From contig NWUY0300001594.1 in NCBI GenBank assembly GCA_004151065.3, positions 38,164 to 60,521 of the forward strand: a DNA stretch of 22,358 bases, written 5' to 3'. Of the stretch, positions 1-8,879 are shown in pieces. Position 1 is the stretch's first letter. Each line of letters starts with the position of its first letter. The notes under the pieces were generated by a model that made no database searches, had not been told where the DNA came from, and saw nothing but the letters and a program-made list of their open reading frames with translations. Source of the DNA: Larix sibirica (Eukaryota; Streptophyta; Pinopsida; Pinales; Pinaceae). A program made the position numbers and the translations under genes.

Positions 1-613
1 TCTCAGTGCTTGATAGAGCCTAGGATTTTTTGTATAATTTTAAAACTTAATTAATCAATTTATAGAAAAATATACACGGATGATCTGAACCCTTAACGAC
101 GCTCACACTTTCTCCGGAACGACTGTGTATTGACATTTATAACCCAAATTTAATAAAATATAAAAAATAAAACAACCTATATAGCTTAGTTTATATAATC
201 AAACATGTAGCTCAATGGAACATCAATTTGTCTTCATTGATTTTCATATCCCAAATTTTGAAAAATATAAAAAATGAGTGAAATTAGCAGCAAAATCGTT
301 TATACCTGCCTCTCAAAAATGTTTAAATGTAATAGCTATATATAATCTAAAGTTAAAATAATTATGAAACATTAAAAATTCTAACAATATAAAACTTGTA
401 ATCATATATTATTTATGCATAGCCCAAAAGCAATAGAAACGTGTCACATTTCATGTCTTCAAAATTAGAAAGAGAGATGTTTAAATGTTAGCAACTATTA
501 ATAAAGCATTGAGAATGTTACAAATGTAAATTGAACTTTTGAAAACATTTTAAAAATAAATTGATATATAAAAAATTTCTAACATCTTAACTCTCTCCAT
601 GGCACTCCAAAGT
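1..613. other. AT-rich spacer with no recognisable gene
   Basis: Very AT-rich DNA with stops in every frame. A short motif, CCCAAATTT followed by AAAATATAAAAAAT, occurs twice (about 145-170 and 250-277), suggesting an old local duplication. I see no promoter, RNA gene or transposon terminus that I can support. Confidence 0.6.
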
Positions 614-913
614 ATGGCTAAACTAAAACAAAGGTATTATCATGAGAGTATGAGAGAAAGGAGGGTTGTTAGATTGGGAGCCTATTTTCAAGTCCTTAAT
701 GTGAAGGCAACACATATACCTAAATTGATTCCTTTTGCTCCAAGAATTGATATTATGATTGGCAAAGTAGAGTTTTAAGAAGTATTGGAGTTAAATCACA
801 TCTTCCATCTATCCTTCCTAGTTGGCCTCAAATTTGAAGTCATGAATGTGATGATTTGGCATCAATTGTTGAGTATCTCACAAGCATTATGCCCACCCAC
901 TACGAAATCATAA
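614..913 (+). pseudogene. decayed coding-like fragment, unrecognised
   Basis: An ATG at 614 opens a frame of 54 codons ending at TAA 776-778. The same frame then stays open to TAA 911-913, so about 100 codons carry one internal stop in DNA where stops are otherwise frequent. The first part is basic and hydrophobic in alternation (RYYHESMRERRVVRL, then IPKLIPFAPRIDIMIGK). Past 773 a shifted frame also reads plausibly (LASIVEYLTSIMPTHYEII), which would fit a frameshift near 770. I do not recognise the protein. It could be a captured exon, a decayed transposon domain, or chance; the composition argues mildly against chance. Confidence 0.3.
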
Positions 914-1739
914 CAAATTAGCAACTAAGCCCTTTGTTTTTAATTTTTAATAAATTAGTTGTGCACATTCTAAAAGTTAGAATTATTATGAAAGACAAAG
1001 ATCTAAGATATAATACCAAAGTTTGACAGTAAATAACAAGTGGGTCATATAATTTAAAAATAGTACAGTAATTCTTGGTCTTCTTCTGAACAAACTTTAA
1101 GGTAATATGAGGCTATGTTTCGAACAAATCTATGGCTTCCTAACTTTTGTTATCTTATTGTTCTATGTTTATAATTATATGGTATTTTCAAATTAGTTTC
1201 TCAAGTAGCATACGCGCAACCTACACATTAAGTCACTACATAGAAAGAAAGAAGTTGTTTTTTTAAGAATCCCCATTTCTATTGATTTTTTTGAAGAGTT
1301 TCTAGGGTAGTGGAGAGATCAACAATCTACAAGCTACATTATGTGATACCAATTTTGCAAGGTCATTTCAATTGACCATGGGACATCCAATGTAATGAGC
1401 AACTAAAGCAAGGTAGAAGCAAGCAAATTTTAATGACAATGAACAAAATATTCATTTAGGAGTGAATCCAAAGAATATTTTAAAAGATAGTGAATTTTCA
1501 TATAATTTTGGTATTTCTTATTAATTGGTTTAATTCAATCAAATTTGATAAATAAGGTGGAGTTTATACATATGGAAATTATTTTAAATAATTTAAGTAG
1601 TTTATTTTTTAAATAATAATGATGAATCAACTTGTATTTACATATAGTTTTTAATAAATTTTAATATTTCCAAAAAATTTATAAAAAATGAAAATAATTG
1701 TTGTAAGATACTATTTATTGACCAACAACATTAAGACTT
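914..1739. other. AT-rich spacer
   Basis: No gene can be supported. Around 1290-1400 base composition rises toward balance and short open stretches occur, but they are interrupted by stops and match nothing I recognise. Confidence 0.5.
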
Positions 1740-2200
1740 TTAAAAATAATAAAGTTAGTAGTAAAAATAAAGTTAACAAATGTTACCATAAAATTTAAAA
1801 TACTAAAATAATTATTTACCTAAAATTTAAAGACAAACAAAAATATGTTCACTTACCTAAAATTTAAAGAGAAACAAAAATATGTTCACTTAAATTTAAA
1901 GTAGTAAAATAAAATTTAATCAATACTATTATTGTTGCATAAAATTTAAAAAAATGTACAAAGTCGTAAAATAATGTTTAAATTAATATAATATTTATTG
2001 TTGTATTAAATTCACAAAGTAAGCATATGTTTGCATAAAATTTAAAAAAATGTTTAAAGTAGTAAAATAAAGTTTAAATTAATCTAATATTTATTATTGT
2101 ATTAAATTTAGAAAGTAAAAATATGTTGATGTAAACTTTAAAGTAGTAAAATCAAGTTTAAATTAGTATAATAATTATTATATAAAATTTACTAACTATA
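1740..2200. repeat. AT-rich degenerate tandem repeat block
   Basis: A core GTAGTAAAAT with flanking AAATTTAAA recurs at 1901, 1963 (GTCGTAAAAT), 2059 and 2143. Spacings are 62, 96 and 84 bases. Each is followed by an AT-rich stretch with variants of TTTAAATTAATATAATATTTATT. The unequal spacing points to an old, eroded array. It carries no coding potential. Confidence 0.65.
1816..1889. repeat. 37-bp tandem duplication
   Basis: Two adjacent 37-base units, each beginning TTACCTAAAATTTAAAGA and ending ATATGTTCAC, differ at a single C/G position. They are much closer to each other than the surrounding array units are, so this looks like a later slippage or duplication event. Confidence 0.75.
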
Positions 2201-2440
2201 AAAAAAGATAATTTATTTTTTGTTTATTGACTTAACTAACTTAATTAATGTAACGTTATATTCACCTGAAAACACATACACCGTAAACCATAATTTTTTT
2301 TTGTGAAACAAAACTTAGCCCTCTTGCAAAGGCATCAATCCCAATAATTAAAATATACTAAGAAGCAAGGATATTGCTTGGCATCCTCACAACAAATAGC
2401 GGAATTGCCATATAAATATTTTTTATTATGAGTGAATTCT

Positions 2441-2580
2441 TTCAATATACATTGCCATCTTTCCATACAAGTCCCATTGATATTAATATCACAATTTATA
2501 TGTTGGTTTGGATTTATATACTTGCTATTAAATATTTATTTTTCATCTTAGTTATACTTATATTCATGGAGCGATAAAAT
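2441..2580 (-). mobile_element. remnant related to the family M leader
   Basis: The stretch with CAATAT, then ACAAGTCCC and GATATT, aligns in order with 7265-7310 and its copy at +7047, which have CAATATG, ACAAGTCCCG and GATATTTACAATC. Similarity continues weakly to a shared ATCTTA and GATAA. This suggests a diverged scrap of the same minus-strand retrotransposon internal region seen at 6785-8112. Identity is only moderate by eye. Confidence 0.35.
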
Positions 2581-2761
2581 ATTTAATACATGGGTTCACG
2601 ACGGGGTTCAACACACCCATATATCCATATATGGTATCCATCCATCCGTATACATGTAAAGGCATCCACGACAGTTGGGCGCGGCGACGAAGAGAAGAAA
2701 TCCTTTCCCTACCTGTTGAGTAAGGTTGTAATAAATACTTCCTTGGTCGTCTGCAAGAGCT
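2581..2761. other. spacer left of the G2 LTR
   Basis: A short stretch containing repeats of ATCCAT and CCATATAT (2618-2650). The bases just before 2762 do not form a polypurine tract, so the LTR that follows is best read as a 5' LTR. I could not test for a target-site duplication because the matching 3' LTR end is missing. Confidence 0.5.
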
Positions 2762-3083
2762 TGTAATGGTCTCTATCACGGCCTTCTTTGGCACAATGCC
2801 CACACACTCTTGGGAGTCTTGCACTCCCATCCAAGAGGCTGTCTTGGCCACCAAGTGGGAAAACCGAAGTTTGGTCGGCAAGAAGACTTGGCAAGCGGGG
2901 CACTTAGCCATGCGGTCGAACGAAGGCGGGGTGCGTGGATCAGGAAAGGATGCGTTCCTACCAATGAAGCCCACACTCAACCAAGTGGAGCTTGGCAAGC
3001 CCACGAGTGTCGCACCTTGGCGACAGTTGGAGGATTTATGGATGAAGCATAGCTTAGGATGGCAGCTTCTCACGTAACTCAGG

Positions 3084-3265
3084 TTGGAAGCCTGAGCGAA
3101 CTCGTTTTGGAAGCCCGAGCCAACTCATGTTGGAAGCCAGTGCAGCGAACTCGTGTTGGGAGCAACAGAAGCGAAATCGGGTTGGAAGCTCCTCGCCTAG
3201 AACGTGATCGAAGATCCACACTTAGCTCGGGTCGGAAGCTCGGGGTTGGAAGCTCGGCAGGAAAG
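3084..3265 (+). repeat. U3 minisatellite, 23-26 bp units
   Basis: The core TTGGAAGCC(n)GAGCGAACTC recurs with TTGG starts at 3084, 3107, 3130, 3156 and 3182, then degenerate copies at 3232 and 3246. The first spacings are 23, 23, 26 and 26 bases. The same array is present in the related LTR at about 12895-13065, so it predates the divergence of the two copies. It also creates spurious short open frames. Confidence 0.75.
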
Positions 3266-3558
3266 ATGGTTTGGGAGCCCGACAAATAATGTGGATGTGG
3301 ACCAACAGCGGACCAAAGCAACCACACGACGGATGAACCAAAGTGGCAGATAGGTTGATGAAGTGGGGCAAGTGCCCAGGCGACTCGATGGAGGAACGCC
3401 CAAATGGACCAAAAAGATGATGCACCCGAGGCAAAGAGACCATTTGCAAGATTTTTGATACGCAAATGGGGGAATGCTTAGTTGGAGCCGATGCTTGGCA
3501 TGGGCGCTAAGAAAGGGTGCGCCCAACTTGTGGGTTGCACCCTCCCAAGCGTCAAGCC

Positions 3559-3568
3559 TATAAAAAGG
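3559..3568 (+). promoter_or_regulatory. LTR TATA box
   Basis: TATAAAAAGG lies 800 bases into the LTR, flanked by GC-rich sequence (AAGCC before, CCAAG after). This is a strong plant-type TATA box, and transcription of the element would be expected to begin about 25-35 bases downstream. The truncated LTR at 12595 has lost this part. Confidence 0.65.
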
Positions 3569-4054
3569 CCAAGAAAATGATGAATGAAGGAAAAGGAAGA
3601 ACTGAACAAGTGCAGAAGGGTCACACGAGCTAGGGAGGCTATCCGAGCTCTGTCACCTTTGCATAGTTCGCTTAGTTGGATTAGAAATGCACCAGGGTTA
3701 CAGAAAGAGTGCAGACAGTTCGGGAGAAACGAGCACACTCATTGGGTTAGCACAGAGATAGTTTGGCAGCACCATCCAAGGGTTGCATGCAGTTGATAGT
3801 CATAGAGTTGGACGCCCTTGGAGAGCTCAACTCATCTTCTTTGTAATCTTTGTAATTTCGGTGTGTTAGCCATTTGTGTGCCTACCAGGAGCTTTGCCTA
3901 GTTCGGCAACTCCATTGTTGTAAATCATATCTTGTGTATGAGAGATTTATGGGGTTAGCTAGTTGGGCTCCCTACCCAATCTTGTCTTGTGTTTACTTGT
4001 ATTTATGTGGATGAATGCACTTTGTTATTTACTTAATGCGACTGTGTAAACTAA

Positions 4055-4060
4055 AATAAA
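4055..4060 (+). promoter_or_regulatory. candidate polyadenylation signal
   Basis: AATAAA about 490 bases downstream of the TATA box and 190 bases before the LTR 3' end. This order is what is expected for an R region in a plant LTR. Plant signals are loose, so this remains a candidate. Confidence 0.35.
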
Positions 4061-4252
4061 TTTCTAAGTAGGAATAACGTGCTAAGTAAACGAGTGTAAG
4101 AGATAATTATTTGTTAAATTTCTGCATGGTTGGTTAGGCGTAGTCCGCTAAAGATTGCGCCCGAATTGGCCAAGTCCTCGAGAATATTCCAGGCGGTGTC
4201 GCACATCCCGACAGACCATCGAAAAATTGGGTGTGTGCCGTGGCTGTGACAG

Positions 4253-4265
4253 TTGGTTTCAGAGC
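4253..4265 (+). promoter_or_regulatory. primer-binding site for tRNA-iMet
   Basis: TTGGTTTCAGAGC, one base different from the common plant retrotransposon site TTGGTATCAGAGC (complementary to the 3' end of initiator tRNA-Met). It begins two bases after the terminal CA of the LTR. Here the minus-strand cDNA would be primed. Confidence 0.85.
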
Positions 4266-6346
4266 GTAGTTGTTGCAAGAGTTGAATAATTTCAGGGAAG
4301 CTCTTCACCACATCAGAGCTTGGTTACAGCTCGCAAGGGTTGCGCGGAAGGCCGAAGCCCGCAGAACTACATGATCGTAGGACTTTAGAGCCATAGTCAT
4401 AGGACCACAGAGCCACAAGCATAGTGGGTTGCACAGGGTGTAGAAATTCAGTTAGATGTTAAAATTCTGAAGGGTTGCCACAGAACAGGAACACCGTAGA
4501 TCTGTAACAAACAGATTTGTACAGCTGCCAGAACGCAACTCACTAAGAGTTTGGAAGTCGTGGAAGGAGTGCACACCAAGAGTTCAGGTGAAGTAAGATT
4601 TTGATAGCTGAATAAAGGGAACTTGGAATCCCGCATGTTATATTGGTTGGGCATCACTTGGAAAAACGAATCAGAGGAGTGGGTCACAGAACCACAGGAT
4701 CACACATCCGCATATTCGCAAAACCACAGTTCTGCAACAATGCAGAGCTGTAGAACCGCAGTTGCGGAGGATTTGCACACAGTTCGGTTGGCTCAAATTG
4801 CCGTTGAAGTAGTTTTGTAAGGCTCTATATTTGTCTTGCCTTGGCTAGGGGCATCACCTCTTCTTTCCGTAACAAGTAAGCCAAACGGAATCACAGTCAA
4901 ACCGAAGGGTTCTTCCAATAGTTGACTTGGAAAGCCACTAGTTAAAGTGCTGCAAAGGTGACAAGAGGTAGACGGAGGAAGAACGAGTGGTGAGAAGGCT
5001 CGTTTCATTTGAAGCAAAGGTTTCCAAGAGGTCATTGGTAGCCAAAGAGTGTGAAATCTCATGTGTTGTGCTGCCAGGCAGCATCACATAGGTTTAATAG
5101 AAGTGAAGTCAAACAGAGTAGAATTGGGTTGAAGGGACATTCGTAGGTAGCTTGGAAAACTATCAGAGTGTTCTGTGAAGCAAATGTTCAACATACAGAG
5201 GCAGTAGCGCAGCAAGACCAAAGGTTCGTTGGAGAATTTCATTAGAGAAGCACGTTAAGTGTTGAATCTTACGGAAGCTAGCTTGTCGCTGAGTTGAAGG
5301 AAGCAGGTGCCTCGGGCACACAACAAACCATCAAGTCGCAAGGAAAGAGACAGTTCCACTTGCTGAAGCATGTGCTTAGAACACATCCAAGAGTAAACAG
5401 AGATGGCTGGAAGAATTTTATCGGATGAGTTGGTAGCAATGCCCAACTGTTTGCAAGAGTTGGATGGTCTATTGTAGCACACATTCCAAGATCATGTTAA
5501 AGGTGGGTTTTAATAGTACGCCAAATCTACCTACAGTTTGACAAGCCAAGAGGTTGCGGAAGCACTTTTTAGCAAGTTTGGAAGGGCGCTGAGCATGGTT
5601 GCAATGAAGGGTTGTGAAGCCACAAGTTCTTTTAGAGAGGTGGAAATGATGAGTTTGGAATTCTTGTGATAAAACGAGACTTGGGATATGAGCATGATGA
5701 GATGGGAGTGTGTGCAAACATCCGCATGTGCATCTGGGATGGATGAGACCAAATGGGAGCTTGCGAATGAATGAAGTCAAGTGAGAAAGTCATCACATGT
5801 GTTAGGTGAGTAACAAGAAGCCAGCAACTCGAGTAGACAAGTTCTCAACCTAGAAGAAAGAATGGTGCGGATAGCTAAGAAGTTGGCAAGAACATAGGGC
5901 TTAGCAAGTTTGGTTGCAGAAACAATCAAGAACTTGTCCATCGAGGAAGGCATACTCTAGAATCTTACTCATAAGCTTGATGACCAAAATGACCAAGGCA
6001 GGAAAAGACTTGGAGAAGAGCAGAACCGAGGATGGGATGCTCAAAAAAAGTTTCAGTTGGCAGAAGGACTGAAGATTGTGATTTTAAAAGACGTAGAGTT
6101 GGTTGCGACTCTACGCTCGCTTGCAACAAGTCCTCAAGAAAATGAGCTATTGCAGGAAACGAATGTTGGAGGAGAGAGATTTTCGATCCAAGGAAAGGAT
6201 GATGGAAAGACTCAACCACTCTTTGTTGGGGGAGTTGGACGAACAAGCTTTGTTAGAAGCACAGGCAACATTCGAGAAGGAAATGAGGCTTACGACCAGC
6301 AAAGTTGGATGTGAGGGCTGGCAAACTGGCAAAGTCACTTCACTTT
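4266..6346 (+). mobile_element. G2 internal region, decayed
   Basis: About 2.1 kb between the primer-binding site and the nested family M sequence. It carries short plus-strand open stretches (for example 4623-4820, 65 codons with no upstream ATG, unrecognised) and imperfect repeats of CCACAGAGCC and CCACAAG-like motifs near 4380-4760. No zinc knuckle, protease, reverse transcriptase or integrase signature is visible. Together with 12251-12583 the element has only about 2.4 kb of internal sequence, too short for a full gag-pol. It is either a deleted or non-autonomous element, or most of it was lost at the assembly break. Confidence 0.6.
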
Positions 6347-6352
6347 TGTAAC
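5962..6352 (+). pseudogene. frameshifted coiled-coil-like fragment, possibly gag
   Basis: One frame is open from 5962, after a stop at 5959, and reads a charged segment (THKLDDQNDQGRKRLGEEQ) through about 6100. From 6103 a second frame continues with LQQVLKKMSYCRKRMLEERD and FEKEMRLT to the stop at 6350-6352, which lies inside the family M LTR start. Both parts are rich in Glu, Lys, Arg and Leu, as in a coiled coil, so a frameshift near 6095-6130 probably broke one protein. The position upstream in a retrotransposon suggests gag, but I see no diagnostic motif. Its frame was also cut by the nested insertion at 6347. Confidence 0.4.
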
Positions 6353-6783
6353 ATACACATTATCCGCTTTGATCATTTGTAAGAATTTGAGATGTAAAGT
6401 AATTCCTTAACCTCAACAATCGAGGTATTCATAAAAACATACATGTACATTAATCAAGAGTAGTATTGCATGTAAACACATGTTCCATGAACACCCTTTT
6501 CCTCTATCCATAAGAGTTTACGCATTAAACATGATTAGCCAAACTTTTACTCCAACTAATGGCTCATCCCTTTACCATTAGTATATTTTTACATATTTAC
6601 TGCAAAGGTGTGAAAACCTGAATAGTCCTCATGATCATTACGCCATCGAAAACCTTTCACAAGTAAATCATCATTTTACATGTAAATTCATGCAATAGAT
6701 AATTATCATTTTTCATTGAATCTCACTTACCACTTAAAATCATAATTCTCAAGTAAATTAAAACACATCAAGTACACATAAGA
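6347..6783 (-). mobile_element. family M LTR fragment (3' portion)
   Basis: From TGTAACATAC at 6347 this aligns end to end with 8128-8563 with a few percent of mismatches and one 2-base indel. It stops at CATAAGA exactly where the N at 6784 begins; in the other copies the LTR continues GGAGACC and on into the R/U5 motif. It is inserted into G2 sequence and lacks an adjacent primer-binding site on its left, so it would be the left-hand LTR of a nested minus-strand element. Confidence 0.7.
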
Positions 6784-6784
6784 N
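6784..6784. other. single N, probable contig join
   Basis: One undetermined base sits exactly where the LTR fragment 6347-6783 ends and where the 5.4-kb identical block begins (6785). This coincidence suggests a placeholder join and not a sequencing ambiguity. Confidence 0.7.
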
Positions 6785-8112
6785 AGGATGAGGGTTTTTA
6801 TTGTGTAGAGTTATCTTGTAATTTCTCTTGATTCTCTCAATATTTTCACTTCTCTGGTCCCGAACTGTCTCGTGTGCATGCAAAGATGTCCCATATCATT
6901 GTATTAGTGAACACTTGGTTCACACTGTAGCTCTAATGCCACTATCATGGCCAACCTTAGTTCTTTTGTGAAATCCTTTTGGTTTTAGCAATTCTCTCGC
7001 CATTGATTCGCTTGGTTCTGGAACGCCAAGCCCTTACTTCATGCTATCAATTCCTCGCACATATCAACCAAATAGGTTTATTTAGCTAAATCCTCATGGA
7101 GTTCAAGCGTCAAACATTATCATAATATTTTGTATCACATAACACTATACATGATCATAGTTCCTTGCAATGTTATTTTGATAAACAAAAGATTCACATC
7201 TTGATATTACTCATGCTATGAGTCTATCTCTTCATGAGCCCCTAATTTTTATTCAGACTCTTACAATATGCCCTTGTCTTCCAACAAGTCCCGTCGATAT
7301 TTACAATCTTAGCACATTGACTGCTTTCCTTTTATTTTATTTTTGTATCTTATGAGGTGATAAGTTTACAACCTCTTCAATAATTCAAATGGTCATTCTA
7401 CCATTCAACTGTTTCGGCTTCACTCTTTATACATTTACAAGACTATTGTAGAACAATTTCTGCATATAAACATATCTCTCTCTATATATCAAGGAGATTC
7501 TACAGAACATTTCCATTTCTTTGTGAATGTATCAAGGGTTAAATCATAATCCAAATTCCATTTCTTGTACATCTACATAGTAAATAATACCAAAACAAAA
7601 CCAAAGCATCACCATGTACTTATATTTAATTCCACAATTATGTCGGTTGGGGGTGATAACACACCTCACCATAAATTTGAACATTTTCATCTATGAGGAA
7701 GATGGAGTGGAACATTTTTCCTACATCTCGATACAAACAGACAATAAAGTACTCATCATGCTCAACATATTCATAATAAGCACACCTTTGACAAACATTT
7801 TCCTACATACAATAAATATGAAAAAGGGATTCAAATGTCAGCATGAAATAACTCATAACCAAACAATTTACTGCTATAGAAATAGCACAACTTTAACACG
7901 TGTTCCATAAAGTCCTTTCATTAAGTGTGAGATTGTATCTCTATTATTTATCCAAGAGACCATACCATCTTACTAGGAGAATGCTAATCCTTGAGCACTA
8001 TATCAAAGTACATATTACTAGCATAATAAATAATGGAACATGGTAGTGTTACCTCCCTTGACATTTTCATACCTCATGTTGAGCCTACATACGCCTGAGT
8101 GCTGAAACTTCT
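6785..8112 (-). mobile_element. family M leader / internal 5' region, copy 1
   Basis: Non-coding AT-rich internal sequence next to the primer-binding site. The part 7345-8112 aligns with 19420-20171 at roughly 75-80 percent by eye, including TTTACAACCTCTTCAATAAT and ATACATTTACAAGAC. It contains no convincing coding frame on the minus strand, so it probably is the untranslated leader. The left part (6785-6943) resembles the end of another LTR. Confidence 0.6.
6930..6943 (-). promoter_or_regulatory. second, degenerate PBS-like site
   Basis: The plus strand reads GCTCTAATGCCACT, which on the minus strand gives AGTGGCATTAGAGC; TGGCATTAGAGC matches the initiator tRNA-Met site TGGTATCAGAGC at 10 of 12 positions. 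The sequence to its right (ATCATGGCC) resembles the reverse complement of the G2 LTR terminus. This may mark a further nested LTR remnant. The copy lies at 13977-13990. Confidence 0.4.
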
Positions 8113-8126
8113 GTTCTGATATCACT
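8113..8126 (-). promoter_or_regulatory. family M primer-binding site, copy 1
   Basis: The plus strand reads GTTCTGATATCACT; the minus strand gives AGTGATATCAGAAC, close to the initiator tRNA-Met site. It lies one base from the LTR terminus TGTAACA at 8128. That fixes the element as minus-strand and the sequence to the right as its 5' LTR. The copy lies at 15160-15173. Confidence 0.8.
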
Positions 8127-8576
8127 TTGTAACATACCCACTATCCGCTTTGATCATTTGCAAGAATTTGAGATGTAAAGTTTTTCCTTGACATCAACAA
8201 TCTAGGTATTCATAAAAACATACATGTACATTAAGCAAGAGTAGTATTGGATGTAAACACATGCCATCAACACCCTTTTCCTCTATCCATAAGAGTTTAC
8301 GCATTAAACATGACTAGCCAAACTTTTACTCCAACCAATGGCTCATCCATTTACCATTAGTATATTTGTACATATTAACTGCAAAGGTGTGAAAACCTAA
8401 ATAGTCTTGATGATCATTACGCTATCGAAAACCTTTCACAAGTAAACCATCATTTTACATGTAAACTCATGCAATAGATAATTATCATTCTGCATTGAAT
8501 CTCACTTACCACTTCAAATCACAATTCTCAAATAAATTAAAACACATCAAGTACACATAAGAAGGAGACCTATATA

Positions 8577-8609
8577 CTTGGTTCACCCAACTCTTTGGAC
8601 TAAGTCCAC
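8577..8609 (-). promoter_or_regulatory. conserved R/U5 stem-loop motif, copy 1
   Basis: The minus strand reads GTGGACTTAGTCCAA, a short loop, then TTGGGTGAACCAAG. The diverged LTR has the equivalent at 20638-20671 with the inner stem changed. Such GTGGACGTAG...GAACCACG motifs recur, from memory, near the R/U5 junction of plant LTRs. The second identical copy is at 15624-15656. Confidence 0.5.
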
Positions 8610-8879
8610 CTCCCACATAACCAACAAATGAACTTAGAAGTATTACAGGGATTTCTCCCACTGTGATCACAACTAGATCATAACAATAATTAAAAAGAGA
8701 CACCCTTCCTTCCCAAGGGTTCTGGAGCATAATATAACCTATACCAGTCATATGCATAAGCTATGCTCGTCCCCTTCTAGCATACGTTTACACATACCAA
8801 TAATTTACAGTCTATATACATAGGATTTACCATACTTCAACCAGTATATGCTTATATATTCCAATAGTAATTATTAACT

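Larger units (their letters stand above)
2762..4251 (+). mobile_element. G2 retrotransposon 5' LTR
   Basis: An LTR of about 1,490 bases beginning TGTAATGG and ending GGCTGTGACA. It is followed at once by a primer-binding site for initiator tRNA-Met, which fixes its 3' end. Its first 700 bases align with 12595-13257, where the homologous LTR starts TGTCATGACC right after a polypurine tract; that fixes the 5' end. It contains a minisatellite, a TATA box at 3559 and an AATAAA at 4055, so U3, R and U5 fall in the expected order. The two copies are clearly diverged, at roughly 75-80 percent by eye, so this is an old insertion or the copies come from different insertions. Base composition is much more GC-rich than the flanking DNA. 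Confidence 0.8.

Noticed and set aside
2564-3073. Minus-strand open frame of 169 codons, the longest in the window
   Set aside because: It is antisense to the G2 LTR U3 and has no family resemblance; GC-rich LTR sequence with few stops explains it.
7614-7910. Plus-strand open frame of 98 codons in the leader, present in both identical blocks
   Set aside because: Being in both copies only reflects the duplication. The homologous leader at 19660-20000 does not keep the frame, and the element's coding strand is minus.
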